Shown here: positions 17,274 to 27,633 of the stretch, in pieces
How the letters are laid out: every line of letters begins with the position of its first letter
How positions within the stretch are numbered: the stretch's first letter is position 1
NCBI GenBank assembly: GCA_934667175.1
Contig: CAKULN010000005.1
Coordinates: 1-64,000, forward strand
Direction of reading: 5' to 3'
Length of the DNA: 64,000 nucleotides
Source: an uncultured Bacteroidales bacterium
GTDB taxonomy: Bacteria; Bacteroidota; Bacteroidia; Bacteroidales; UBA932
Notes under the pieces: model-generated
What the model was told of the DNA's origin: nothing
Database searches by the model: none
The model's input: the letters and a program-made list of their open reading frames with translations, nothing else
Made by a program: the position numbers and the translations under genes

Positions 17274-19063
17274 TTGAAGAATGTGGCCAGATCCAAATCC
17301 TGATTGATCTCGCTGCGCTCTGGAATATCGAACAGATCGCTGTCTTTCGTCATCAGAAACTTGACCTTCTCCGGCTGCCTGTGTGCCAGGAGGCTTCCCG
17401 TGTCAACAATCCCGTTGCGGTTCAGGTCCTCGGTGATTCTTATGGAGTACTTGCCTTTCTTCAGATAAGGGAACTTAAGAACGGCGTCGGATTCGATTAT
17501 GTAGCTGCGCAGGACAGATGACTTTCTCTCGTCAAGAAGGTCCACGATGTACTTGTTGCCGTTGACTCCTGTGAGATTCAAGGTGAACAGACTCAGGTTA
17601 TCGTCGTTTGGAAGCGTCACCTTGACCTCGGTGCTGTCATTCCAATGTCCGTTTATGTCCTTGAAAGATCTTTGGGGAACTTTGAAGAAATACTCGTAGC
17701 CTGACTGGATCCGGACTCCGGGCGTGATGACGTACCTTCTCAGATTCAATGAGTCACGGACTATGGTGAAAGTCTCCTTCTTTTCCTTCTGTCTCGGGTT
17801 TATAGACTTGAAAATCAACGAATCAAACGCCCCGAGAATCGGAGGATACTCGAATTCCATCGAAATGCCGTACTGTTCGAATGTCTCTGGCTCCGCCTTC
17901 AGGTTCAAGGCACAGACTGTGTCCTTATGCTCGATCTTTTTTCTGGCGCTTCTGGACTTCGGCTTCTTCTCGTCCACAAGGCTGATTTTCTCTGTCACCG
18001 GCTGAAGCACTCCGAGAGTGTCTGTCTTCCAGTACTTCACACACAGATGCAACGAGTCCGGCATTGACCTCTGGTCATTCAGCCATAGCAAAAGGCTATC
18101 CTTTTCGATGTTGAACTCCGTGATGACCTCGCTGGCGGGAAATCCCTGAAACCACAGGGAATCAATCCTCGCGTCAGGAGCCATGAACGTGATGTAGGCG
18201 GCTCGGTCACCAGTCCTCATCTTATTCATCAGCAATTGTTTGGAAGGTTTCTCACGAAAAACGTTAAGTCTAAGTTCCACTTTTCGTGACTGACAGGCCA
18301 GAGTGTCTTTCATGTCGAACTTCCTCAATTCAGGCACAGTGTCGTTCACCACATTCATAGGTCTGAACAATGTGTCAAGAAAGGCGACGCGGTCTTCGTC
18401 CGGGTCGTAGATGTTGTTGCCGTTGCCGTCAACCACAGCATAGACCCTGAACATGGTGTCCTGAATGTTTCTCAAAGAAAAATACCCCCAGTCGTCAGTC
18501 TTCACCGCAGCCACAGGTCTTTCCAGAAAGACGGCCGAATCCCTCTGGTCCTTGTAGAACATCACAGTCGCTCCTTTTATGGGCATCAAGGTGTTGCAGT
18601 CCTGAACAATTCCTGTCACATACATCGAATCCACAGTCTCTCCCGTCGAGAAAACCGTCGTGAATCCAGGGAACATGTTTCCCTCGTTGTTGTCGGCGAT
18701 CGCGCCGGTAAGGTCAAGGGTATATGTGGTGTTGGGAAGAAGATCCTCCTCAAAATACACTACCACACTTTTCCCTTTTATCTTATACTTTGGACTCTTC
18801 TTCTGCGGAGGAGAAAGGAATATTCCCTTGGGATCCTTGACAGTGACATATTCATCGAAAGTGAACGTGACCTTTGTACCATGGACAGGCACGGCAACCG
18901 CACCGGGCTGCGGAACAACCTTTCTGACCACTGGAGGGAGCGTGTCCTTAAGTCCACCGGTCGGAGCCTGGGTAGTGTTGGCGCATGAAGGCTGAAGCAT
19001 AGTGGCGGCCAGCATCAGGGAGGCGGGAATCAACGGGAATAATATTGACAGTCTATTTTTCAT
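17270..19063 (-). CDS. Ig-like (Big_5) domain lipoprotein
   Basis: 597 residues. The N-terminal hydrophobic segment ends at LQPSC (Cys about 27), a plausible lipoprotein site though not an ideal lipobox. The next about 100 residues fit the bacterial Ig-like Big_5 type (DTLPPVVRKVVPQPGAVAV, TFTFDEYV, LLPNTTYTLDLTGAI). A carboxypeptidase-regulatory-like fold follows (VTGIVQDCNTLMPIKGATV), with an EF-hand-like stretch DGNGNNIYDPDED. The C-terminal part is beta-rich. It is probably exposed in the periplasm or at the surface. The exact role is unknown. It sits 29 nt behind rel and overlaps the porT-like gene, so it shares this operon. Confidence 0.8.
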   Translation of the reverse strand: MKNRLSILFPLIPASLMLAATMLQPSCANTTQAPTGGLKDTLPPVVRKVVPQPGAVAVPVHGTKVTFTFDEYVTVKDPKGIFLSPPQKKSPKYKIKGKSVVVYFEEDLLPNTTYTLDLTGAIADNNEGNMFPGFTTVFSTGETVDSMYVTGIVQDCNTLMPIKGATVMFYKDQRDSAVFLERPVAAVKTDDWGYFSLRNIQDTMFRVYAVVDGNGNNIYDPDEDRVAFLDTLFRPMNVVNDTVPELRKFDMKDTLACQSRKVELRLNVFREKPSKQLLMNKMRTGDRAAYITFMAPDARIDSLWFQGFPASEVITEFNIEKDSLLLWLNDQRSMPDSLHLCVKYWKTDTLGVLQPVTEKISLVDEKKPKSRSARKKIEHKDTVCALNLKAEPETFEQYGISMEFEYPPILGAFDSLIFKSINPRQKEKKETFTIVRDSLNLRRYVITPGVRIQSGYEYFFKVPQRSFKDINGHWNDSTEVKVTLPNDDNLSLFTLNLTGVNGNKYIVDLLDERKSSVLRSYIIESDAVLKFPYLKKGKYSIRITEDLNRNGIVDTGSLLAHRQPEKVKFLMTKDSDLFDIPERSEINQDLDLATFFK

Positions 19064-19092
19064 CGCGGAACGTGTATATTCAAAAATCAGGC

Positions 19093-21312
19093 TTAGATTT
19101 CAGTTCTGACGACACTTTTTATGCCGTCTATAGAGCCGAGCTTGCGGATCATCCTCTCCAGAACGGCCTTGTCGTGAACATAAAGATCAATGTAGCCGGA
19201 AAAAATCCCGCCGTCTGTACTCAGACAGACCTTGCGCATGTTTACCCCCATGAACAGAGAGATGTAGCGGGAAATCTCATTCAAGAGTCCGACCCTGTCC
19301 ACTCCCTTTATCGAAAGACGCGCGAGGAATGACTGGCTGTCATCATCGTCCCACTGAGGAACAACAAGCCAATCGCCGTGTTTGGATGCGATACTGTCGG
19401 CGACGGGACATGATTTCTTATGCACGGTGACGGTGCCGTCCGGCGACTTGATTCCGATCACGGCATCTCCGGGGATCGGCCGACAGCAAGAAGCGATGAC
19501 ATATTCATTCTTCTCCTTTTTGGCTGTCTCTTTTTTCTTTCCGAACCATGGGAAAGACCAAGAGTGGCTCTTGTCAGCTTTTCCGGACGCGAGGACTTCG
19601 GACAGGTCTCCAAGTTTGATCATTCCCATCCCGATCCTGAAGAACATCTCTTCCGAGTTGCCTCCCGGGATGGAAAAATGATCCAGAAGCATCTCAATCG
19701 AATCATTGTTCATCCTGTAGCCGAGCGACTCAAGTTGGTCTGAAAGCATCTTCCTTCCAACCTCGGCGATCTCTTTCTTGCGACTCTTGAAATAGTCGAT
19801 GACGACATTGCGGGCATGCCTGGTCTGGAGGAACTGGAGCCACTCGCGCTTCGGCTGCTCTACCTCCGCCGTTATGATCTCAACCTGATCACCGCTTCTG
19901 AGCACATGAGACAGCGGGACAAGCTTCATGTTCACCTTTGCCGCGATGGCCTTGTTGCCGATTTCAGTGTGGATGCTATAGGCAAAATCGAGAGCCGTGG
20001 CTCCCTTTAGGATGGATTTCTGGTCACCCTTAGGAGTGAACACAGTGATCTCACTGCTGGTCAAATCATTATGAATGATATCCAACAGCTCCAAAGCATT
20101 GACGTCCGGGTTGACAAGAATCTCCTTGACCTTGGCAAGCCACTTGTCCATCTCGCTGTCGTTCTCACTGATATAGCCCTCCTGCTTGTAGGTCCAATGG
20201 GCGGCGATTCCTTTCTCGGCGATGTCGTCCATTCTCTTGGAACGGATCTGAACCTCGATCCATATCCCCGTGTCACTCATCAAGGTACAATGCAGGGCCT
20301 CGTAGCCGTTGCTCTTGGGATGCTTGACCCAATCCCGCACACGGTCAGGCTTGTAACGGTATATTCCTGTGATGATCGAAAAGATGTGGTAACACTGGTC
20401 ACGCTCGCTCTCCTTTGTGTCCGCAGGCGGGGTGAACACAATCCTGAGGGCATAGAGGTCATACACCTGATCAAAGGTGATGTTCTTCGTCTGCATCTTG
20501 TGCCAAATAGAATATGGCGTCTTGACCCTCTTTCTGATCTCAAAATTGAAGCCCGCTTTCTTCAACGCCGCGTCGATAGGGGTGATGAAGTCATCAATCT
20601 GTTTGCCTCTTCCGCTGAGGTTGGTGTTGATCAGTCCAGTGATCTCCTTATAGGCGTCGGGTTCCTTGTATTTGAGCCAGATGTTCTCCATCTCGGACTT
20701 GATCTCGTAAAGGCCAAGACGGTGGGCGAGAGGTATGAATATGAACATCGTCTCGCTGAGGATCTTGTCCCGCTTGTACTCTGGCATGAACTCGATTGTC
20801 CTGCAATTGTGAAGGCGGTCAGCGAGCTTTATCAGCACGACTCGCACATCGTCATTGAGGGTCAGGAGAATCCTCTTGAAATTCTCGGCCTGAAGACTCT
20901 TGGCGTTGTCACCTCCCAACTTCTTGCTCCGATCCTCATTGTCAAGCACGTTCTTGATCTTTGTGAGACCGTCCACAAGGCTGGCTATCTTGTCTCCGAA
21001 CAACTTGCGGATGTCATCCACGGTATAGTCCGTGTCCTCGACCACATCATGGAGCAATGCGGCCGCTATCGACTTGTAACCGAGCCCGATGTCGTTGACG
21101 ACAATCTTGGCGACTTCGATCGGGTGGATGATGTAAGGGCCTCCCGAGCGTCTGCGCACGTTTTTGTGAGCCTCGTTGGCGAAATCAAAGGCTTTCTGCA
21201 CGACATCCAGCTCCTTCTGGTTAGCGCAACGTTTTTCAGCCGCCGCCTTCAGTTGTGCGTAGCTCTGCCGGATCAGTTCGTAGTCCTGTTCAGTAAATTG
21301 TGAGAAACTCAT
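19093..21312 (-). CDS. rel: bifunctional (p)ppGpp synthetase/hydrolase, Rel/SpoT type
   Basis: Makes and degrades the stringent-response alarmone. Of 739 residues, the HD hydrolase domain (about 30-190) has YIIHPIEVA and ALLHDVVEDTD. The synthetase domain (about 240-370) has YDLYALRIVF, RVRDWVKHPKSNGYEALHC and the EVQIRS strand. The TGS domain (about 410-475) has ITVFTPKGD and SGDQVEIIT. A zinc-finger-like CC pair (ASCCRPIPGD) and a C-terminal ACT domain follow. Both catalytic halves look intact, so this is a two-way enzyme. It overlaps the upstream membrane-protein gene by ATGA. Confidence 0.95.
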   Translation of the reverse strand: MSFSQFTEQDYELIRQSYAQLKAAAEKRCANQKELDVVQKAFDFANEAHKNVRRRSGGPYIIHPIEVAKIVVNDIGLGYKSIAAALLHDVVEDTDYTVDDIRKLFGDKIASLVDGLTKIKNVLDNEDRSKKLGGDNAKSLQAENFKRILLTLNDDVRVVLIKLADRLHNCRTIEFMPEYKRDKILSETMFIFIPLAHRLGLYEIKSEMENIWLKYKEPDAYKEITGLINTNLSGRGKQIDDFITPIDAALKKAGFNFEIRKRVKTPYSIWHKMQTKNITFDQVYDLYALRIVFTPPADTKESERDQCYHIFSIITGIYRYKPDRVRDWVKHPKSNGYEALHCTLMSDTGIWIEVQIRSKRMDDIAEKGIAAHWTYKQEGYISENDSEMDKWLAKVKEILVNPDVNALELLDIIHNDLTSSEITVFTPKGDQKSILKGATALDFAYSIHTEIGNKAIAAKVNMKLVPLSHVLRSGDQVEIITAEVEQPKREWLQFLQTRHARNVVIDYFKSRKKEIAEVGRKMLSDQLESLGYRMNNDSIEMLLDHFSIPGGNSEEMFFRIGMGMIKLGDLSEVLASGKADKSHSWSFPWFGKKKETAKKEKNEYVIASCCRPIPGDAVIGIKSPDGTVTVHKKSCPVADSIASKHGDWLVVPQWDDDDSQSFLARLSIKGVDRVGLLNEISRYISLFMGVNMRKVCLSTDGGIFSGYIDLYVHDKAVLERMIRKLGSIDGIKSVVRTEI

Positions 21313-22319
21313 ACTTCAACCAAATCTTTATCTCTTTTCATAATCGCCTCCGACACTCCCGGCAGTCCTTTGACGAAACCTCCTTTGTTGACCGTCTGGA
21401 AAGAATAGGAGAACTGCGCCCCGTAAAGGATTATCTGCCATCCGAACCTCATCCAGACCATGAAGAGAGGGATGGCGGCGATAGTTCCGTAAACCGTGTT
21501 CAAACGCATCACAAACACCTGAGTCTCAAGGTAAAGGTACTGAAGAGCGGAGAATGCCACCCCGGCTATCACCGCAGCCTTCAGCGCATAGCGGTACTTC
21601 ACGTCCACCGCCGGGATGAACTTGTACATCGCGGAGAAGATCAGCACCGTGACCGCCCATGCCACAACCCAACCGAGGAACGACTTGATAGTGTCCGTCG
21701 CTCCGATCCAGTTCGGGATGAGATCCAGCACGTGTGAATATATGATTGTGCCTGAATACAACAGCAACACCACAAATGGGGCAAGCACCAGGATGATCAG
21801 ATCAATTCCAATACGTTTGAAGAAGGCCCGATGAAGTTTTCTGACCTTCCAGACATTGTTGAACACCGTCTCGACCCTCATCATCATCCAGATGATGAGC
21901 CAGACGAACGTCAAGGCGCTTATAAGTCCGAAAACACCGTTCGTGGCTGAATCCAGGATCTTGTCGGCCGAGTTAAGGATGATGTCCATGATATTCTGGC
22001 TGATGTCCCAGGAGAACAGGAGTTCCTTAAGTTTGTCCGCAAGCCCGAAACCATTCGTCACTGCGAAAGCCACTGCGATGAAAGGCACGAATGCCATTGT
22101 GCAGAAATAACTCAGGGCTACAGCCTGAAAACCGATCCTCTGCTCGGCGAATGTCTGGAAGGCAACAGAGACAACCCTGACATCCTTGACAAGGCGTGCC
22201 TTGGCCTCTGACAGATTGTTCTCGTCAAGAGTCCAGACATCCTGTCCGAAGAACTTCTTAGCCCAACGGAACCAAAGCCTGCACTTGAATACCAGTTTCC
22301 GGAATCCCTTCATCCCCAA
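21309..22319 (-). CDS. YihY/BrkB-family inner-membrane protein
   Basis: 336 residues with about six hydrophobic segments. Family landmarks are ALSYFCTMAFVPFIAVAF, the middle LTFVWLIIWMMMRVETVFNNVW, and AALKAAVIAGVAFSALQYLY before a last segment. Once called ribonuclease BN, the family is an integral membrane protein of unsettled role. It starts 5 nt after the ligA stop and its stop overlaps the rel start, so translation with rel is probably coupled. Confidence 0.88.
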   Translation of the reverse strand: MGMKGFRKLVFKCRLWFRWAKKFFGQDVWTLDENNLSEAKARLVKDVRVVSVAFQTFAEQRIGFQAVALSYFCTMAFVPFIAVAFAVTNGFGLADKLKELLFSWDISQNIMDIILNSADKILDSATNGVFGLISALTFVWLIIWMMMRVETVFNNVWKVRKLHRAFFKRIGIDLIILVLAPFVVLLLYSGTIIYSHVLDLIPNWIGATDTIKSFLGWVVAWAVTVLIFSAMYKFIPAVDVKYRYALKAAVIAGVAFSALQYLYLETQVFVMRLNTVYGTIAAIPLFMVWMRFGWQIILYGAQFSYSFQTVNKGGFVKGLPGVSEAIMKRDKDLVEV

Positions 22320-22324
22320 GATCT

Positions 22325-24514
<2,190 letters not shown>

Positions 24515-24530
24515 TCACCTTGACTACTTT

Positions 24531-24560
24531 TTGAAAAGTTAAAACTGTTTCTTAAATTTG
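24531..24560 (+). promoter_or_regulatory. TTG-N19-TAnnTTTG promoter for phosphofructokinase
   Basis: TTG at 24531-24533 and TAAATTTG at 24553-24560 are spaced by 19 nt, the textbook Bacteroidota arrangement. It predicts a start near 24567 and an unusually long leader of about 195 nt. Confidence 0.65.
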
Positions 24561-24762
24561 TGGCCGTTTTTGACGAACATAGTAATCATTAAAAAATAAC
24601 TTGAACAATTTGCATATCTTTATGGTCTATATTTCTTTTCTCATCAGTCATGTGCCACCGGCACACTCCTTCTTCCAAAAGAAATCTATCCTCATAAATC
24701 TGATGCAAATTTAGTTCGACTTATTTTTTAACGCTCACTACAAATTTCTAAATCATTCGTAT

Positions 24763-25992
24763 ATGAAAGATTCCATCATCATTCTGTGCGGCGGCGGCCC
24801 GGCACCGGGAATGAACACCGTCGTGTTCTCTGTCGCCAAGACTTTCCTTTCAAACGGCTACAGGGTCATCGGCCTACATGAAGGCTACACCGGACTTTTC
24901 CGCAAGGAGGCCCGCACCGAAGACATCGATTTCTTCAAGGCTGACGCCTACTTCAACAGAGGCGGTTCTTACCTTCAGATGAGCCGTTTCAAACCGACCA
25001 ACGAGGATTTCGAGCAGAATTTCAACCTTGCTCTCTTCCAGGACAACAACGTCAAACTTCTCGTGACCGTAGGTGGTGACGACACCGCCTCCACGGCCAA
25101 CAGAATCGCCAAGTTCCTTGAGGCCAAGAACTATCCGATCCACAACATCCACGTTCCTAAGACGATCGACGACGACCTTCCTCTGCCTCACAACGCGCCT
25201 ACCTTCGGATTCAACTCCGCCAAGGATGAGGGAGCGCACATCGCCCGCACGGTCTACGAAGATGCCCGCACATCAGGCAACTGGCTTCTCATCTCCGCCA
25301 TGGGACGTAGCGCCGGCCATCTCGCCCTCGGAATCGGCGAGGCAACACACTGCCCTATGACCATCATCCCTGAGATGTTCAACAAGACGACCATCACGGT
25401 CGACAAGATCATCAAGCTGACCCTCTCTGCCATCATCAAGAGAAAACTTCTCGGCATCCCTTACGGAACCGTCGTAGTGGCTGAAGGTGTCTTCCATGAC
25501 CTTGAGCCGGAGGACATCAAGGCCACCGGAGTCCACATGACCTACGATGAGCACGGCCACCCTGAGCTCGGCAAGATCTCCAAGGCAGTCCTCTTCAACG
25601 ACATCCTCGAGAAGGAGTTCAAGAAGATCGGAATGAAGGTGAAGACACGTCCGGTTGAGATCGGATACGATGTCCGTTGTCAGGATCCTGTTGCTTACGA
25701 CCTTTCTTACTGCACGGAGCTCGCTCTCGGAGTTTACGAGCTCTTCTCAAAGGGCGAGACCGGATGCATGGTCTATGTGGACGAGAACGGCAACGCACAG
25801 CCGCTTTACCTGAAGGATCTCCAGAACGCCGAGGGCAAGATCCCTCCTCGCCGCGTGGACATCGAAGGCGGAATCGCCCGCAACTACTACGGACACATCT
25901 GCCACTACATCACTCCGGCAGACTACGAGGCCGCCAAGGCTTACGTCGCGAATCCAGAGGAGTACGACTTCAAGAAAATCCTTAACTGGTAA
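24763..25992 (+). CDS. 6-phosphofructokinase, pyrophosphate-dependent type
   Basis: Phosphorylates fructose-6-phosphate in glycolysis. It has 409 residues, the short PPi-PFK group. The nucleotide-loop motif reads GGDDTAS; an Asp at the second position after GG (where ATP enzymes have Gly) marks pyrophosphate use. The substrate loop is PKTIDDDLPL, and MGRSAGHLALGIG follows. The reaction is reversible, saving ATP in both directions. Codon choice is strongly biased (ctc, gag, aag, atc), as in highly expressed genes. No copy of the GAATAT hexamer was seen inside it, unlike most genes here. The leader is long and carries a small hairpin. It is convergent with the amylase gene. Confidence 0.93.
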   Translation: MKDSIIILCGGGPAPGMNTVVFSVAKTFLSNGYRVIGLHEGYTGLFRKEARTEDIDFFKADAYFNRGGSYLQMSRFKPTNEDFEQNFNLALFQDNNVKLLVTVGGDDTASTANRIAKFLEAKNYPIHNIHVPKTIDDDLPLPHNAPTFGFNSAKDEGAHIARTVYEDARTSGNWLLISAMGRSAGHLALGIGEATHCPMTIIPEMFNKTTITVDKIIKLTLSAIIKRKLLGIPYGTVVVAEGVFHDLEPEDIKATGVHMTYDEHGHPELGKISKAVLFNDILEKEFKKIGMKVKTRPVEIGYDVRCQDPVAYDLSYCTELALGVYELFSKGETGCMVYVDENGNAQPLYLKDLQNAEGKIPPRRVDIEGGIARNYYGHICHYITPADYEAAKAYVANPEEYDFKKILNW

Positions 25993-26014
25993 GACTTGAA
26001 TATGTGAGGTTCAT

Positions 26015-27631
26015 TTAGTTGAGTCTCACTATCGCACAGTCGTCAGATGACACTTCCACCTCGATCCGGGTTTCCGGACCGAGGTTTTTTATGTCCAGAT
26101 AATCGATCGCTTCCCTAGGGATCAAGATGGATAGTTTTTCGGCTGGGCGGCACTTCGACAAGCTCAGTGACCGCCGCTCTTCCGGTCGCTGAGCCTGTGG
26201 TTCGGCAAGGCTCACCAACCTCCGAAGCGGCTCTGCGCCGGAAAAATCACAAACGAAAAGCCAGATTTGCGAGCCGTCGCCACGGAGAAAGGCAAAATGC
26301 CGGTCAGGGTCGAAGCCTGGGGAATCATAGTTGCAATAGCAAAGATCGAACGTCTTTCCGGAAGCCACAGCCGGAACCGACGAAGCCATATTCAAAAACC
26401 TCCGCCACTTTTCAAGAAGTGCCGACTCTTCAGAAGTAAGTTCCTCATTTTTATGAATATATTCAATCAGCCTCCCGATTGAGGAAATCTTCCACCAATC
26501 GAATATGGTTGTCCTGCCGTCACGGCCGCTGAACCCTTCCGCATCCATCCCACGCTCCCCGATCTCCTCTCCGAAATAGATCATGTACGGAGCCGTGTTC
26601 AGGAATATTCCCGCCCCCAGAGCCGCGAAAGTCCTTCGCGCGTCCCTGCCAAAGAAATCGGAGGCGAAACGCTGCTCGTCATGGTTCTCAAGGAAGTTCA
26701 GCATCCGAGGCTGCAAGTCCCCCAGAAACTGCCAGTTCCACGTAAGGCTTTTTGCCGTGCCGTGGCCTTCGACAACAGCCCGGACGGAATCATACAGCCC
26801 GGACTTGTCGTAGAGGAAATCAAATCCTACTTCATTTATGTATCTGGAATACAATTCTTTCTGATATACCTCAGCAATGAATATGATCTCCGGGAATTCG
26901 TCCTTGATCTTCTTTATGAGCCACTGGAAGAACTGCCACGGAACCATTTCCACCATGTCGCAGCGGAATCCGTCAACCCCTTTGCCGCACCAATAGAGCA
27001 CAATCTCGTACATCTTGTCCCATGTCGCGGTGTGGAAATCGCAGTAATTCAGTCTGATGGTCTCATACCAATCGTTGACGGAAGGGGAGGGTGAGAAGCA
27101 ATTCCCTGAGGCTTTGGCAGGGTTCTCATAGTAAGTCTGAACATCGAACGGAAGCTTAAGAGCCTGACCCGGATAGTAGTAGAAATCGTTCTCGGCCCTC
27201 CAGTGGACGGTCGGGTCATCATCCGCCCCGAGAGGCTTGATCTCAGGCTTGGACAAACCGACCTTTCCATAGTCACGTGACACGTGGTTAGGGACAAAAT
27301 CTATGATGACTTTCAGCCCGGCCTCATGACATCGCTTCAACAAAGTCTCAAACTCAGACATTCTTTCGAATGGATTATCAGCAAGATATGGATTAATGTC
27401 GTAATAATCAGTAATGGCGTACGGAGAGCCTGCCGCACCTTTCACAATCTGTTTGTCGGAAGCCGGGCACCCTTCAGCCGACACGGTTGTGGCGTGCCTT
27501 ATCACACCCGTGAACCAGACATGACTTACACTCAATGATTTGAAATATGCCAGAGTGTCAGAATCAAACTCCGAAAACCTCCCATTCCCCCATAACCTTG
27601 GAAGAACCTGATAAACAATCATTTTACCCAT
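26015..27631 (-). CDS. GH13 alpha-amylase family hydrolase with REP-derived insertion
   Basis: Probable cytosolic alpha-glucan hydrolase; no signal peptide. The 538-residue protein has the GH13 regions: DFVPNH (111-116), GFRCDMV with nucleophile D225, IAEVY with acid/base E254, and FLENHDE with D318. The C-terminal beta domain is interrupted at about residues 470-495 by a basic, Ser/Arg-rich stretch including RRSLSLSKCRPAEK. This stretch is exactly where REP-like repeats occupy the DNA (26149-26217). The domain then resumes with KLSILIPREAIDYL. The reading frame is kept. It follows the receiver/PEP-synthase-like gene by 2 nt. Confidence 0.88.
   Translation of the reverse strand: MGKMIVYQVLPRLWGNGRFSEFDSDTLAYFKSLSVSHVWFTGVIRHATTVSAEGCPASDKQIVKGAAGSPYAITDYYDINPYLADNPFERMSEFETLLKRCHEAGLKVIIDFVPNHVSRDYGKVGLSKPEIKPLGADDDPTVHWRAENDFYYYPGQALKLPFDVQTYYENPAKASGNCFSPSPSVNDWYETIRLNYCDFHTATWDKMYEIVLYWCGKGVDGFRCDMVEMVPWQFFQWLIKKIKDEFPEIIFIAEVYQKELYSRYINEVGFDFLYDKSGLYDSVRAVVEGHGTAKSLTWNWQFLGDLQPRMLNFLENHDEQRFASDFFGRDARRTFAALGAGIFLNTAPYMIYFGEEIGERGMDAEGFSGRDGRTTIFDWWKISSIGRLIEYIHKNEELTSEESALLEKWRRFLNMASSVPAVASGKTFDLCYCNYDSPGFDPDRHFAFLRGDGSQIWLFVCDFSGAEPLRRLVSLAEPQAQRPEERRSLSLSKCRPAEKLSILIPREAIDYLDIKNLGPETRIEVEVSSDDCAIVRLN
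26149..26172. repeat. REP-like palindrome inside the amylase gene
   Basis: Copy with TTCGACAAGCTCAGTGACC and a left arm reduced to GGCACT. It lies within the 3' quarter of the minus-strand GH13 gene and encodes part of the SLSLSKCR peptide. Confidence 0.85.
26184..26217. repeat. composite REP-like repeat inside the amylase gene
   Basis: GGTCGCTGAGCCTG (26184-26197) is an inverted half copy. It runs directly into TGGTTCGGCAAGGCTCACCA (26198-26217), a palindrome with TGGT/ACCA arms that looks like a diverged subfamily. Together with 26149-26172 it makes an insert of about 69 nt, a multiple of three. Confidence 0.75.
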
Positions 27632-27633
27632 AC

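Noticed and set aside
20071..21303. 410-codon plus-strand open frame opposite rel
   Set aside because: Antisense shadow of the Rel enzyme with no domain of its own; long shadows arise from the codon pattern of the real gene.
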